In this document: piece after piece, positions 17,429-26,436 of the stretch | Position numbering within the stretch: the stretch's first letter is position 1 | Layout: each line of letters begins with the position of its first letter | From: Psychromonas ossibalaenae ATCC BAA-1528 | GTDB lineage: Bacteria > Pseudomonadota > Gammaproteobacteria > Enterobacterales > Psychromonadaceae | DNA length: 41,011 nucleotides | Assembly: GCF_000381745.1 (NCBI RefSeq) | Contig: NZ_KB907009.1 | Span: forward strand, 1-41,011 | Direction of reading: 5' to 3' | The notes under the pieces: generated by a model | Database searches by the model: none | What the model was told of the DNA's origin: nothing | The model's input: only the letters and a program-made list of their open reading frames with translations | Translations under genes and position numbers: made by a program

Positions 17429-17478
17429 CCAGTTTAGTGCTAACCGCTTACTGGTGAATAAGATCAGCACTAAACTGG
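17429..17478. repeat. 13-bp perfect inverted repeat downstream of nfnBA
   Basis: CCAGTTTAGTGCT and AGCACTAAACTGG are perfect complements separated by 24 bases. A TTTTT run follows on the plus strand, giving a plus-strand terminator shape, although the neighbouring genes are on the minus strand. It lies 21 bp after the nfnBA stop, at the edge of the PFOR/NfnBA segment. Confidence 0.7.
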
Positions 17479-17499
17479 TTTTTAGGTTGGTGATATGTT

Positions 17500-20238
17500 T
17501 TACTCTTCAATTAAGCGATGATCGATCTGACTCTGGTGTTCCTGCGGTTTAAACTGATTAAACCGAGGAAGAAATTTGTCCCAGTCGATTATATGGCTGT
17601 TTATTTCAGGACCATCGATGCAGGCATGCTTGCGGATCAGCTTACCATTTTCCATAACCGGCACCATACAGGCGCCGCACATGCCCGTCGCGTCGACCAT
17701 GATCGAGTTCAGGCTGGCAACGCATGGCACCTTATAATTGAGTGTTAAATCACTCACCGCGCGCATCATCATTGGCGGACCGATAGTGACAACCTCGGCA
17801 ATGCATTTTTCGGCTTTGTCGAGATGATTAACCAGCATCTCTTCCAGCGGCATGGTGACAAAGCCTTTAATCCCCAACGAGCCGTCGTTACTGGCATAAA
17901 TCACTTCAAGTAGATCCGGGTAGCGGCTGCGCAAGGTTTCAAGGCGACCGTTGTCTTCTGTCCAGAAGCATAAATCTCGGTTTCTGAAGCCTGATATCAG
18001 GGTGACTTTATTACCTGTTTCAAGGTGTGCACGCATAATCGGATATACGGCAGGCAAACCCACTCCACCTGCGGTGAATATCACGCGCTGCTTTTCTGGA
18101 TGTATAGCTATATGACTTGCCTGTCCAAGCGGACCGGCAATAGCGGCAAAACAGTCTCCCTGCTGCATCTGGTTAATTATTTTTGAGCTGCTGCCAAGGC
18201 CCTGGATAACGAGAGTAATGGTGCCGTCTTCTCGATTCCAGTCAGCAATAGTCAAAGGTATCAGCTCACCTTTATTATCGGCTAATACGCGTACAAACTG
18301 TCCGGCTTTAGCTGATTGTGCAATTAAAGGGGCTTTGATGGTGAATTCAACAATGCCGTCGGCTAACTGACTGCGCTTAATGATTTCTGGCGGGGTTTGC
18401 CCCAAATCCGTATAGCGGCTCGCTCGTTCGACAAGATTATTAATCTCCCGGGCATTAAAATTCAAACCCTTCATGATTTCCTTCGCTGCCGCCTGGCCGT
18501 CACCAGCGGCTTTAATCGCAGTAGATCCGCCGCGGGCTGCGTCGCCACCACTATAAATACCGCTTAACGAAGTTTGCTGCGATCCTTTATTGAGCAGTAC
18601 GGTGCCCCATTTAGAGGTTTTTAAATCAGGCTCTGCATCTTTAACGATTGGATTGGAGTTGTTACCGAGCGCCATGATGACTAAATCAACCTGCATCAGT
18701 TCAGTTTCGCCGGTTGCCTGCGGGCGCCGGCGACCCGATGCATCCGGTTCACCTAAGACCATTACTTCGAGTTTAGTGCTGGCGAGCTGGTGGTTTTTGT
18801 CCCCGTTAAACTCACAGGGAGAACGCAGTTCTTTAAGTTTGATTCCCTCTTCGATAGCATGGTGCAGCTCTTCAACTCGCGCAGGCATTTCCTGGCGGGT
18901 ACGCCGGTAGACAATCGTCACGTCGGCACCCAGGCGGCATGCGGTACGTGCTGCATCCATTGCGGTATTACCGCCGCCGATGATCATCACCTGTTTGCCT
19001 TGAACGTAAGGCAATGGAGTTTCATACTCGGCTTCATTAGCATGCATCAGGTTAACCCGGGTTAAAAACTCATTGGCCGACATGATATTAAGCAGATGTT
19101 CACCCGGTACATTCATAAAGCGAGGCAAACCAGCGCCTGTTCCCACAAATATTCGTGTAAAACCTGCTCGTTTTAAATCAGCAAGTGTGGCTGTTTTACC
19201 CACAATGTAGTTGGTCACGAAGCGGCCGCCAAGTGCTTTGATTTTGCCGACCACATCATCGATTAACTGATTTGGTAAACGGAATTCGGGAATGCCATAG
19301 CGCAGTACCCCGCCGAGCGCGTGAAATGCTTCAAATATTGTTACAGGGTAACCCGCTTTCGCTAATAGATAGGCGTTAATCAGGCCTGACGGGCCGGAAC
19401 CTACAATAGCAACCGGTGGTTTGGAGGCTACAGCCCAGGGACTGCACACGACGGTATCGTCTTCTGTGCCGTTTTTTAACTCACGCTGCGGTAAAAACCA
19501 TTCTAGCTGTCCGATCTCGATCGGACGTTCGTTAAGGGTACACACGCCTTGACACTGAAGTTCTTGAGGGCAAACTCGACCGGTTACATCGGGCAGCGGG
19601 TTAGCATCGCGAATCAGTTCAAAAGCGGCTTTAAACTTGCCTTCACCCATCAGATTTAATACTTGAGGAATATGAATTTTTACCGGACAGCCGCCGTCAT
19701 TATCACCGCTCTCCTCGCCTTGTTTATTACAGCTTGGAATACCGACTTCACAAGGACTGTCTTCACATTGTTTGTCACGTAATACTTCCAGCCAGACAAA
19801 CAGATCCACTTCTCGTAAGCTGTAACCCAGGCCCATGTAACCAAGGTAACCCTGGTTAACCAGGTCAAAGTCCCTGCGTCGTTCATCAGCTGGACGGACA
19901 TAAGGGGGAATATTATTTTTTCCCGGCCAGCCCGCTGACAAACCTTTAAACATAGGATAACGGCTGGACAGATGTTGATCTAATCCGTGGATAAATGCAC
20001 GTTTGTGTTTAAGCGGACTTCGCCATAAATAGCGCTGCAGGGTGATACTGAGTTCATTATCTGCTAGCAGTAATTCCCACAGTTTTTCTGTAAAGGCTGC
20101 GTTTAGTTTACCTTGTTTCATCATTTGCCGGATAGCCTGCTGGCTGTCGTCAATGATCATCTGTTGAAACCGCTGCGGGTCCTGATCCATCCGCTGCATC
20201 AATAAGTTGCGCTGTGACTGAGATAATGTGGCTGTCAT
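17500..20238 (-). CDS. Fused NfnB-NfnA-type ferredoxin:NAD(P) oxidoreductase
   Basis: 912-residue flavoprotein that fuses the two subunits of NADH-dependent reduced ferredoxin:NADP+ oxidoreductase (Nfn/SudAB). Residues about 1-155 are a helical N-terminal extension. Residues 158-270 carry cysteine motifs for Fe-S clusters (GCPVKIHIP; RVCPQELQCQGVC). A GltD-like half follows, with FAD site VGSGPSG (279-285) and NADPH site GGGNTAMDAA (421-430), to about 590. Residues about 610-885 are the ferredoxin-NADP-reductase-like NfnA half, ending in a [2Fe-2S] site with C854, C857 and C873 and the family motif ACIDGPE. Only three cysteines are visible in that cluster motif, as reported for NfnA, with D849 a possible fourth ligand. 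The gene starts two bases after the PFOR stop. It could instead act as a simple NAD(P)H:ferredoxin reductase. Confidence 0.85.
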   Translation of the reverse strand: MTATLSQSQRNLLMQRMDQDPQRFQQMIIDDSQQAIRQMMKQGKLNAAFTEKLWELLLADNELSITLQRYLWRSPLKHKRAFIHGLDQHLSSRYPMFKGLSAGWPGKNNIPPYVRPADERRRDFDLVNQGYLGYMGLGYSLREVDLFVWLEVLRDKQCEDSPCEVGIPSCNKQGEESGDNDGGCPVKIHIPQVLNLMGEGKFKAAFELIRDANPLPDVTGRVCPQELQCQGVCTLNERPIEIGQLEWFLPQRELKNGTEDDTVVCSPWAVASKPPVAIVGSGPSGLINAYLLAKAGYPVTIFEAFHALGGVLRYGIPEFRLPNQLIDDVVGKIKALGGRFVTNYIVGKTATLADLKRAGFTRIFVGTGAGLPRFMNVPGEHLLNIMSANEFLTRVNLMHANEAEYETPLPYVQGKQVMIIGGGNTAMDAARTACRLGADVTIVYRRTRQEMPARVEELHHAIEEGIKLKELRSPCEFNGDKNHQLASTKLEVMVLGEPDASGRRRPQATGETELMQVDLVIMALGNNSNPIVKDAEPDLKTSKWGTVLLNKGSQQTSLSGIYSGGDAARGGSTAIKAAGDGQAAAKEIMKGLNFNAREINNLVERASRYTDLGQTPPEIIKRSQLADGIVEFTIKAPLIAQSAKAGQFVRVLADNKGELIPLTIADWNREDGTITLVIQGLGSSSKIINQMQQGDCFAAIAGPLGQASHIAIHPEKQRVIFTAGGVGLPAVYPIMRAHLETGNKVTLISGFRNRDLCFWTEDNGRLETLRSRYPDLLEVIYASNDGSLGIKGFVTMPLEEMLVNHLDKAEKCIAEVVTIGPPMMMRAVSDLTLNYKVPCVASLNSIMVDATGMCGACMVPVMENGKLIRKHACIDGPEINSHIIDWDKFLPRFNQFKPQEHQSQIDHRLIEE

Positions 20239-20240
20239 AA

Positions 20241-23200
20241 TTACACCTCCGCCGTGGCTGGCGTATTGAGCTGAATAATTTCAGCGTCACATTCATCAGC
20301 GATACGAGCCGCCCGATTGATAAGTTCATCATTGATTACGGTATTTTCCAGTGCGCCGGGAATGACGCGGCTGACGACTTTTGTGGTGCCGTTATCGACA
20401 ATGGTAATTTTCTCAAATAACTCACTTAACTGCTGGTAGCAAGTTTTGCAGTCAGTGCATTCACCCTGCTGCTCATCGCTAATAACGACTAAGGGTTTAT
20501 TCTCTGTACTGTCTGCTGATTGTGCAGCTTCAACCTGAGTCACTGGAATAGACTGATCAGGAGAAAAAACGCCGGCGGTCATCGCAAGTTCCGCTAAGCC
20601 GTTGGCGATGCTGTCGATCGTCTGCTCTTTGGCTTCGACGGCTTGTTGATAGTGCAGCTGCCACTGCTTGAGCTGCTGCTGGTAATCCCGCTCAATTTTC
20701 ACCAGGTGCTGACCGCTGATGTACTGCAGCATTCGCCAGTTACGTAAGCGTTCTTCTGTCAGGGCAATAATCGAATCCGAAACACGCAGCTGGATTAAAT
20801 GGCGCTGTTTGTCAGTTGACCAGATAAACGGCACTTTATCGATGCGCTCTGACGGAGTTAACGCGATGTAGTCGGCCGTCTCTACGAGCGATGCGCAGCT
20901 GTCGACAGCTTGGAAATGTTTCTTAAAGCGTCCTTCATGCAGAGCAAAATCAGCCGGAGTAAAGGGTACTTGTTTTAACTGGGTCATACCATCAGCATCG
21001 GTATAAGTAATCGTTTGTGCTGCCCAGTCCTGCAGGAGGTCAGGGTTTCCTTCTAATGAGAAGCGCTGTGCTAATGTTTCACCTTTACGCGGATCATGAA
21101 CAAAAACCGGATTCATGCGGCTCTCAACGGCCCATCGAGAATGACGTGTACTGGCATCATCGGCAATACCATGCTCACCCATGCAGGGTGTATAGACGTC
21201 AAACAGAGCGGGGGCATCTTGATAGTTCAAGTACTCCGTCAAGTTTGACATAAAGTGACCCTGCAGCGCTGTTGAGGTTTGTACAACCATCACTTTCGGG
21301 TGGAAGGTCGCAATAATGCCTAACTCCTTACGCGCCTCTTCTTTACCGCTGTGAGTGGCACCGATACGGCTGAGATCCGAGTCTTGCGCCGTGAAGCTTG
21401 AGGTCGATGCCTGGCCGCCTGTATTAGAATAGCTGCCGGTATTAAGTACCACGATTTTTATTGGTGTCGATGTTGTCAGTAAACGGGACAGTGCACCGAA
21501 ACCAATATCGTAAGTAGCGCCATCACCGCCGATGCTGAATACCGTCGGCAGCAGCGCCAGTTCCTGCTCGGAAAGCTGTGTCCATTCAAGGTAGCGCAGC
21601 TGCTTGTCATGGACTTGCGGGTCATAGAGATCATCAATATCCAGTTTTGCACTGCGCACGGCTTTGATTTGTGCCAGCTGATTAGCAGCTTCACCTTCAA
21701 ATAACCCTTTCGCGACAGCCGGAGTATCCTGGAATAAGCTGTTTACCCAGGGATCATTATACGGATTTGACGGGAACGTTGATGCGTAAACGCTGCTGCA
21801 GCCTGTCGCATTGGCAATAAGGGCATCAGAAGGACCGTTACCCGTCGGGCCATGTTCGTAGTGGAATAGACGTTTGTCTAATATCGAGATGGTCTGCTGG
21901 ATACGTTCAGCTCGATCTGCATCCTTTTTATCAGTCAGTATTATAGGCAGCTTGACCTGTAACTGCTCAATTAGATTTTCTAACTGTTCGATATGTGTTT
22001 GATAACGCTGCTGCTGCAGCGCGCGGTTTATCGATGTGATTAAACGCAGCGCGGTCACTTCACCGCAGCCTCGACAAGCACCATGACCAGAAGTCATTGC
22101 GTAGTAATTATCACGATCCAGTAATAAGCGTTTTGCTTCACCACTGGAGCGGGTCGCCTGTTCGATGAATCGATTCGGGGTTTTCGGCATTTCTGCTAAT
22201 GTATTAAAGGTCTGATGCATCTGCGTATTAAGTTCACTAGTCTGACGAACTTTTTGAAGTGCGTTAGGACCGCAAACCTCGACGCATTCCATGCAGCCGC
22301 TGCATTTGCTTGGGTCAACAGTAACGCTAAACAGCCCGCCAGATCCCGGTAGTGTATTTTCCATGGCATCAAAAAAAGGTTTGGTGCGGCTGAAGGGCAT
22401 ATCTTCAAGCATGCTGCAAATACTGAACAGATGCTGCTGCAGTGCCTGGTTGGTGAATGTCATTTCATTGACGGCGCGTGCCGCTAGTGCATGTAGAGCC
22501 GTTGTTTGACCTTTGGCTGCGCTGTGGTATTGAAAACGAACCGCATCACAAAGAGAGGGAACTTGAGCCTTGATAAGTTCAAGCTGTGCCGGCGGCAGTT
22601 TCAGCCTGCTGACGGCAAAATTTAAAATATCGTGCAGTTCATGCACTGCATTAGGAATTGCGCCGTCAGGGCAGGCAATGGTGCATTCCATACAACCGGT
22701 ACATTTGTCTATGTTGAATATTGGAACATTTAGGCGGAATAAACCTTTATCTTTAGTTACCGCACTTGCGGGCGGCAGAAACATGCCGGAGCCGGGGATG
22801 ACAGGGGCTTCGCTGATACTGCCGTCAGCGTATTTTTTACCGGCAATATTGTCAAAGTAAACCTGATCGAATAAACCGCAGCTGGCGTTGTTGGGGTTAC
22901 AGTGCCGCTTGTGTGCGGCTTCTTCGCTTGTATCATTATCACTGAAGTCGGTATAGCAGACCGCTTGTGTTGCTTTCACGCCGTCGCGGATAACCGCCAT
23001 ATTTCCGGCCACAACTTTTTCTCCTTTGGCGGCAAATTTTTTATTAATTTGTCGCTCAATACGTTCTAACATCTGTTGTGCATCAGCACCGTCTGTTACC
23101 TGCTTGGCATGGCCGCATAGGGCGCCGATAAAGGCAATGCCCATCATTCTAATTTCTAAGTCGGGCGTCGGCGCGTGTTTGCGGGCAACGGCAAAGGCAT

Positions 23201-25241
23201 CGACGACATAAAAATTAATGTTTTGCTCACGTATGTACTGGCGGGCACTTTGCGGTATCTCCTGCCATACCTGCTCAGGCGTATGGTGGGTCTGGAGAAT
23301 AAAAGTGCCGTTTTTGCTAAGCCCTGCAAGCGGGTTGGTATGCATGAACACCTTATGATCCGGTGACAATACCACTTCAATCTGCAGAAGTTCGGCGTTG
23401 GTTATTTTGATCGGCTCTGGTGACAGGGTAATGAAGAAATTAGTTGGTGCGCCGCTTTTTTCTGAACCGTATTTAGGCATTGATTTTGAATGTAAATCCA
23501 GTGCACCTGCTAGAATGTCGGTAAGCAGTTTACCCGTTGCAATGGTGCCGTAACCTCCTACAGAGTGGAAACGGATGCGCATTGCACTTTCCGGAAGCAG
23601 GTTCGGGTTTTCACCGGTTTCCAATGCCATCAGTTCAGTATTCGGATAGGCTTGATGTAGACGCCGCTGGGTATCGTTTAATTCTCCCGATGCTGTGTAT
23701 TCAAAGAACTGACTGCCTAAGTAGAAGAAGGGTTTACTATCTTCTGCTTTCATATTTTCAAATGCGGCGATCAGATGACAAGGCTGCAGATCATGACCGC
23801 CTAATCCAAAGATACCGGTACTGATCTGCGGTGGATGGGTGAGCGCCATAATGCCTGTGTGACGAAGAGTGACCGCATTTTCAGCTGCTTTAAATAAAGC
23901 ACGCGAGACACGTTCAGTCAGGCGCGTTTCATCGCAGCGCTCAAGAATGGTAACCGATTTTTTACCTGCTAGTTTTTCAACTAACTGCGCTTCCGGAAAG
24001 GGATGGAGCTGCTTAATTGAAATCACGCCCACTTTATGACCCTGGCTGCGCAGATAACTAGCAACCGCTTCTGCATCATCGGTAACAGAACCCAAACCAA
24101 GCAGTACGTACTGTGCATCAGTGCACATAAATTCCATAACCGGCTCATAATGTCGGCCTGTTAATTGTGCGTACTCATTCATTGCCTGCTCGATAAACTG
24201 CGGTACATCACTCATAAAATGTGTACTGTGATCGATGATACCAGCTTGATAATCAGGTTGATTCTGAACTCCGCCGGTTAAGCCGGGGTTGTGCGTATCA
24301 ACTAACGCGGGTACCCGTTGACGCGTATCTTTCTGATAAGCGTTCAGCCATGTACGGCGCCATTTTTTGTGCAGTTCGGCCGGAACGAATTCATTGCTTT
24401 CGCTCAGACGAATACCGTTATTATCTTCTTCTAACTGTTCGCTAAACAGTTCAATATAATCTTTTAAACTCTGGCATTTATCCGGCCAGAACTGATCCTG
24501 GTATTTGTTTATAAACTGCTTGAGCTGCCATACCCGTCCTTTTGCACCATAAAGCATTCGCTGTGCTTCAGTTGGTGCGGTAATACGATCGCGAGGGTCT
24601 CCAAGGTACTGCTTTAGCATTTCCGGCTCAGGCAGTTTAACTTGACTCTGAATGTGACTGGTTGCAAAACCATCCATTGTATTAGCAACTGGAATAAGGG
24701 AGAGAGCGCTGACTCGATAAGAAATGGCGGCTAAATCGGCTGCCTCCTGAGAGTTGCTGGAAAACAAGGTGGTGTAACCAGCAGAGAGCAGAGCGTAGAC
24801 ATCATCATGACCGGCCATGACATTAAGTGAGTGACGGGAGACTGAGCGTGCTGCAACATGCAGTACAAATCCAGCAGCTTTTTTACCGACCGTTACATAA
24901 TGAGACTCTAACGCATACAGGATACCTTGGCTGGAGGAAGCATTGGAAATGTATTTTCCGCCGGTTAAAGCTGCGCCTAATGCGCCGCTTTGTGCGGAGT
25001 GCTCACCTTCAGGCTCAAAGAAAAAGGGGTGTTCACCCCAAACATTGCATCCGCCCTGGGCACGGAACTCTTCATATAATTCAGAAATTTCAGTCGATGG
25101 CGTAATGGGATATCCGATCACGCCGCCACATACATGATCCATAACATGTGCAACCGCGCCGTTACCGTGAATGACAGTGGCTAAACCTGGGTATTGTGGA
25201 AAATCCTGCTGTTGTTTATCAGATTTGGACAATAAAGACAT
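20241..25241 (-). CDS. Enlarged pyruvate:ferredoxin (2-oxoacid) oxidoreductase
   Basis: 1666-residue single-chain 2-oxoacid oxidoreductase; ordinary NifJ/PFOR is about 1,170-1,200. Domain order: pyrimidine-binding alpha domain with YPITPST (44-50) and SSSQGI (102-107); domain II about 315-470; gamma domain about 555-710; two [4Fe-4S] ferredoxin motifs at C847/C850/C853/C857 and C980/C983/C986/C990, separated by a helical spacer of about 110 residues. The TPP-binding beta domain follows, with CRGCGE (1056-1061), ATGCSS, GGDGATYD (1238-1245) and NTGSYSNTGGQ. A C-terminal extension of about 200 residues holds a helical segment and a CTDCKTC-containing domain. It would oxidise pyruvate or another 2-oxoacid to acyl-CoA and CO2. 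It is in an operon with the NfnBA fusion, the likely electron acceptor. Confidence 0.9.
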   Translation of the reverse strand: MSLLSKSDKQQQDFPQYPGLATVIHGNGAVAHVMDHVCGGVIGYPITPSTEISELYEEFRAQGGCNVWGEHPFFFEPEGEHSAQSGALGAALTGGKYISNASSSQGILYALESHYVTVGKKAAGFVLHVAARSVSRHSLNVMAGHDDVYALLSAGYTTLFSSNSQEAADLAAISYRVSALSLIPVANTMDGFATSHIQSQVKLPEPEMLKQYLGDPRDRITAPTEAQRMLYGAKGRVWQLKQFINKYQDQFWPDKCQSLKDYIELFSEQLEEDNNGIRLSESNEFVPAELHKKWRRTWLNAYQKDTRQRVPALVDTHNPGLTGGVQNQPDYQAGIIDHSTHFMSDVPQFIEQAMNEYAQLTGRHYEPVMEFMCTDAQYVLLGLGSVTDDAEAVASYLRSQGHKVGVISIKQLHPFPEAQLVEKLAGKKSVTILERCDETRLTERVSRALFKAAENAVTLRHTGIMALTHPPQISTGIFGLGGHDLQPCHLIAAFENMKAEDSKPFFYLGSQFFEYTASGELNDTQRRLHQAYPNTELMALETGENPNLLPESAMRIRFHSVGGYGTIATGKLLTDILAGALDLHSKSMPKYGSEKSGAPTNFFITLSPEPIKITNAELLQIEVVLSPDHKVFMHTNPLAGLSKNGTFILQTHHTPEQVWQEIPQSARQYIREQNINFYVVDAFAVARKHAPTPDLEIRMMGIAFIGALCGHAKQVTDGADAQQMLERIERQINKKFAAKGEKVVAGNMAVIRDGVKATQAVCYTDFSDNDTSEEAAHKRHCNPNNASCGLFDQVYFDNIAGKKYADGSISEAPVIPGSGMFLPPASAVTKDKGLFRLNVPIFNIDKCTGCMECTIACPDGAIPNAVHELHDILNFAVSRLKLPPAQLELIKAQVPSLCDAVRFQYHSAAKGQTTALHALAARAVNEMTFTNQALQQHLFSICSMLEDMPFSRTKPFFDAMENTLPGSGGLFSVTVDPSKCSGCMECVEVCGPNALQKVRQTSELNTQMHQTFNTLAEMPKTPNRFIEQATRSSGEAKRLLLDRDNYYAMTSGHGACRGCGEVTALRLITSINRALQQQRYQTHIEQLENLIEQLQVKLPIILTDKKDADRAERIQQTISILDKRLFHYEHGPTGNGPSDALIANATGCSSVYASTFPSNPYNDPWVNSLFQDTPAVAKGLFEGEAANQLAQIKAVRSAKLDIDDLYDPQVHDKQLRYLEWTQLSEQELALLPTVFSIGGDGATYDIGFGALSRLLTTSTPIKIVVLNTGSYSNTGGQASTSSFTAQDSDLSRIGATHSGKEEARKELGIIATFHPKVMVVQTSTALQGHFMSNLTEYLNYQDAPALFDVYTPCMGEHGIADDASTRHSRWAVESRMNPVFVHDPRKGETLAQRFSLEGNPDLLQDWAAQTITYTDADGMTQLKQVPFTPADFALHEGRFKKHFQAVDSCASLVETADYIALTPSERIDKVPFIWSTDKQRHLIQLRVSDSIIALTEERLRNWRMLQYISGQHLVKIERDYQQQLKQWQLHYQQAVEAKEQTIDSIANGLAELAMTAGVFSPDQSIPVTQVEAAQSADSTENKPLVVISDEQQGECTDCKTCYQQLSELFEKITIVDNGTTKVVSRVIPGALENTVINDELINRAARIADECDAEIIQLNTPATAEV

Positions 25242-25725
25242 GAGCTATTTCTCCTTGTATGTATTAGGCAAGCTAATCGGTCGATGACTCTGGCCAACAA
25301 CATACAAAACGCCATGAATTTTCGGCAGTTCAGGAAGTTTAGGCGCGTATCTCAGCTTGAAACCTTAAAACCATAACTATTTGAAAAACAAAATGTGTGT
25401 CCTTGAAATAGTACACTAGTCGCGGGAAGATAATGCGCAGATGTTCACAAAATAGACGCTTGCTTTCGTTCTCAATAAATTATTATTTTAGACAAGCAAT
25501 CCGGATATACATTCATTATTGATGTGAAGTTAATTTAACTAACATGCCTGCTGAATTTGGCCGATACCCTGAATGAGATGAAGAACTCTGTAAATGAGTA
25601 GATTTTTGTCGGGTGAGGTGTCGGAAAAACATTTGGTGCAGTGAACGTTTAACGACTGAAGTAAATGCTGCAGATAATATCTGCAGCAGGGGATTTCTGC
25701 GACTGCGCACGGTGTTTTTTTCTGA
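25242..25725. other. 484-bp intergenic region between lolB and the PFOR gene
   Basis: Holds the presumed minus-strand promoter region of the PFOR/NfnBA operon, a GTTAATTTAAC palindrome near 25,531 and a perfect hairpin after lolB (separate entry). I found no good FNR box and no gene; short open frames here lack family signatures and ribosome-binding sites. Confidence 0.55.
25666..25688 (-). terminator. Hairpin downstream of lolB, probable terminator
   Basis: TGCTGCAGAT and ATCTGCAGCA form a perfect 10-bp stem around AAT, 37 bp after the lolB stop. On the minus strand it is followed by TTTACTT, a weak U-tract. It probably separates lolB transcription from the PFOR operon. Confidence 0.55.
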
Positions 25726-26328
25726 TTATGCTTTATCAGTAATAATCCATTTATTGATAGCAAACTTTAACCGTAAATTCGGGCGTTTAAGCTGTAATTT
25801 ATGCGGCAGATTAATATGCTGTGTAGTTTTATAGTCGGCATAATCAATTGACCAGTTGATATTGTGTTTGTCCTGTCCATTTAAGCTTAGTAATTGATTA
25901 TTTTCATTCAATTGATACACAGCATCAGTCGGGTTGCCTTTAATCCACTGCTGCAGCACATCAATCGGTATAACAAATCCTGACAGCTGCTTAATTAGGG
26001 TTTCTGTATCGTCTCCGTAATAGGTTTTACCATCAAAGATAATTTTTGTCTCGCTTCGATCTTTTTTAACATCTAAAACGCTTAATCCGACAAAGTTAGT
26101 TAAAGTGATTTGAAACTCCTGGTCGGACTGCTGCCAGAACAGGTTCAGACTGATACGCTCTTCCGGTGTGATAAAAGCCAGTTTGCCGCTTAACTGCCAG
26201 TTATTTAAATTTTGTAACTGCCGCTGGTGTTGAGACCATGAGTCATTCTTCGGGGCATCGTCAACTGGTATTTGTGCGCATCCGGATAATATGAATATAA
26301 AGCAGAAAAAGAGAAAACGTATTTTCAT
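25726..26328 (-). CDS. lolB: Outer-membrane lipoprotein insertion protein LolB
   Basis: 200-residue lipoprotein receptor that takes lipoproteins from LolA and inserts them into the outer membrane. Signal peptide with lipobox LSGC, lipidated Cys at 17. The mature part shows the LolB pattern NWQLSGKLAFITPEERISLNLFWQQ, the internal GKTYYGDD segment and the C-terminal beta strands of the convex barrel. Length is normal. It is essential in E. coli. Here it is separated from ispE, its usual downstream neighbour. Confidence 0.92.
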   Translation of the reverse strand: MKIRFLFFCFIFILSGCAQIPVDDAPKNDSWSQHQRQLQNLNNWQLSGKLAFITPEERISLNLFWQQSDQEFQITLTNFVGLSVLDVKKDRSETKIIFDGKTYYGDDTETLIKQLSGFVIPIDVLQQWIKGNPTDAVYQLNENNQLLSLNGQDKHNINWSIDYADYKTTQHINLPHKLQLKRPNLRLKFAINKWIITDKA

Positions 26329-26436
26329 GGGCTGTACACCAAGTGAGATAAAATAGAATAGTAACGAGTAACAAAAAAAAATACAGTAAAATTTTTGGGA
26401 AGGGGATAACGACTGTCACGGAGTTACACAAGAAGC

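Noticed and set aside
25510..25545. Possible FNR or ArcA site upstream of the PFOR gene
   Set aside because: TTGATGTGAAGTTAA matches only one half of the FNR consensus, and GTTAATTTAAC is too short to call ArcA.
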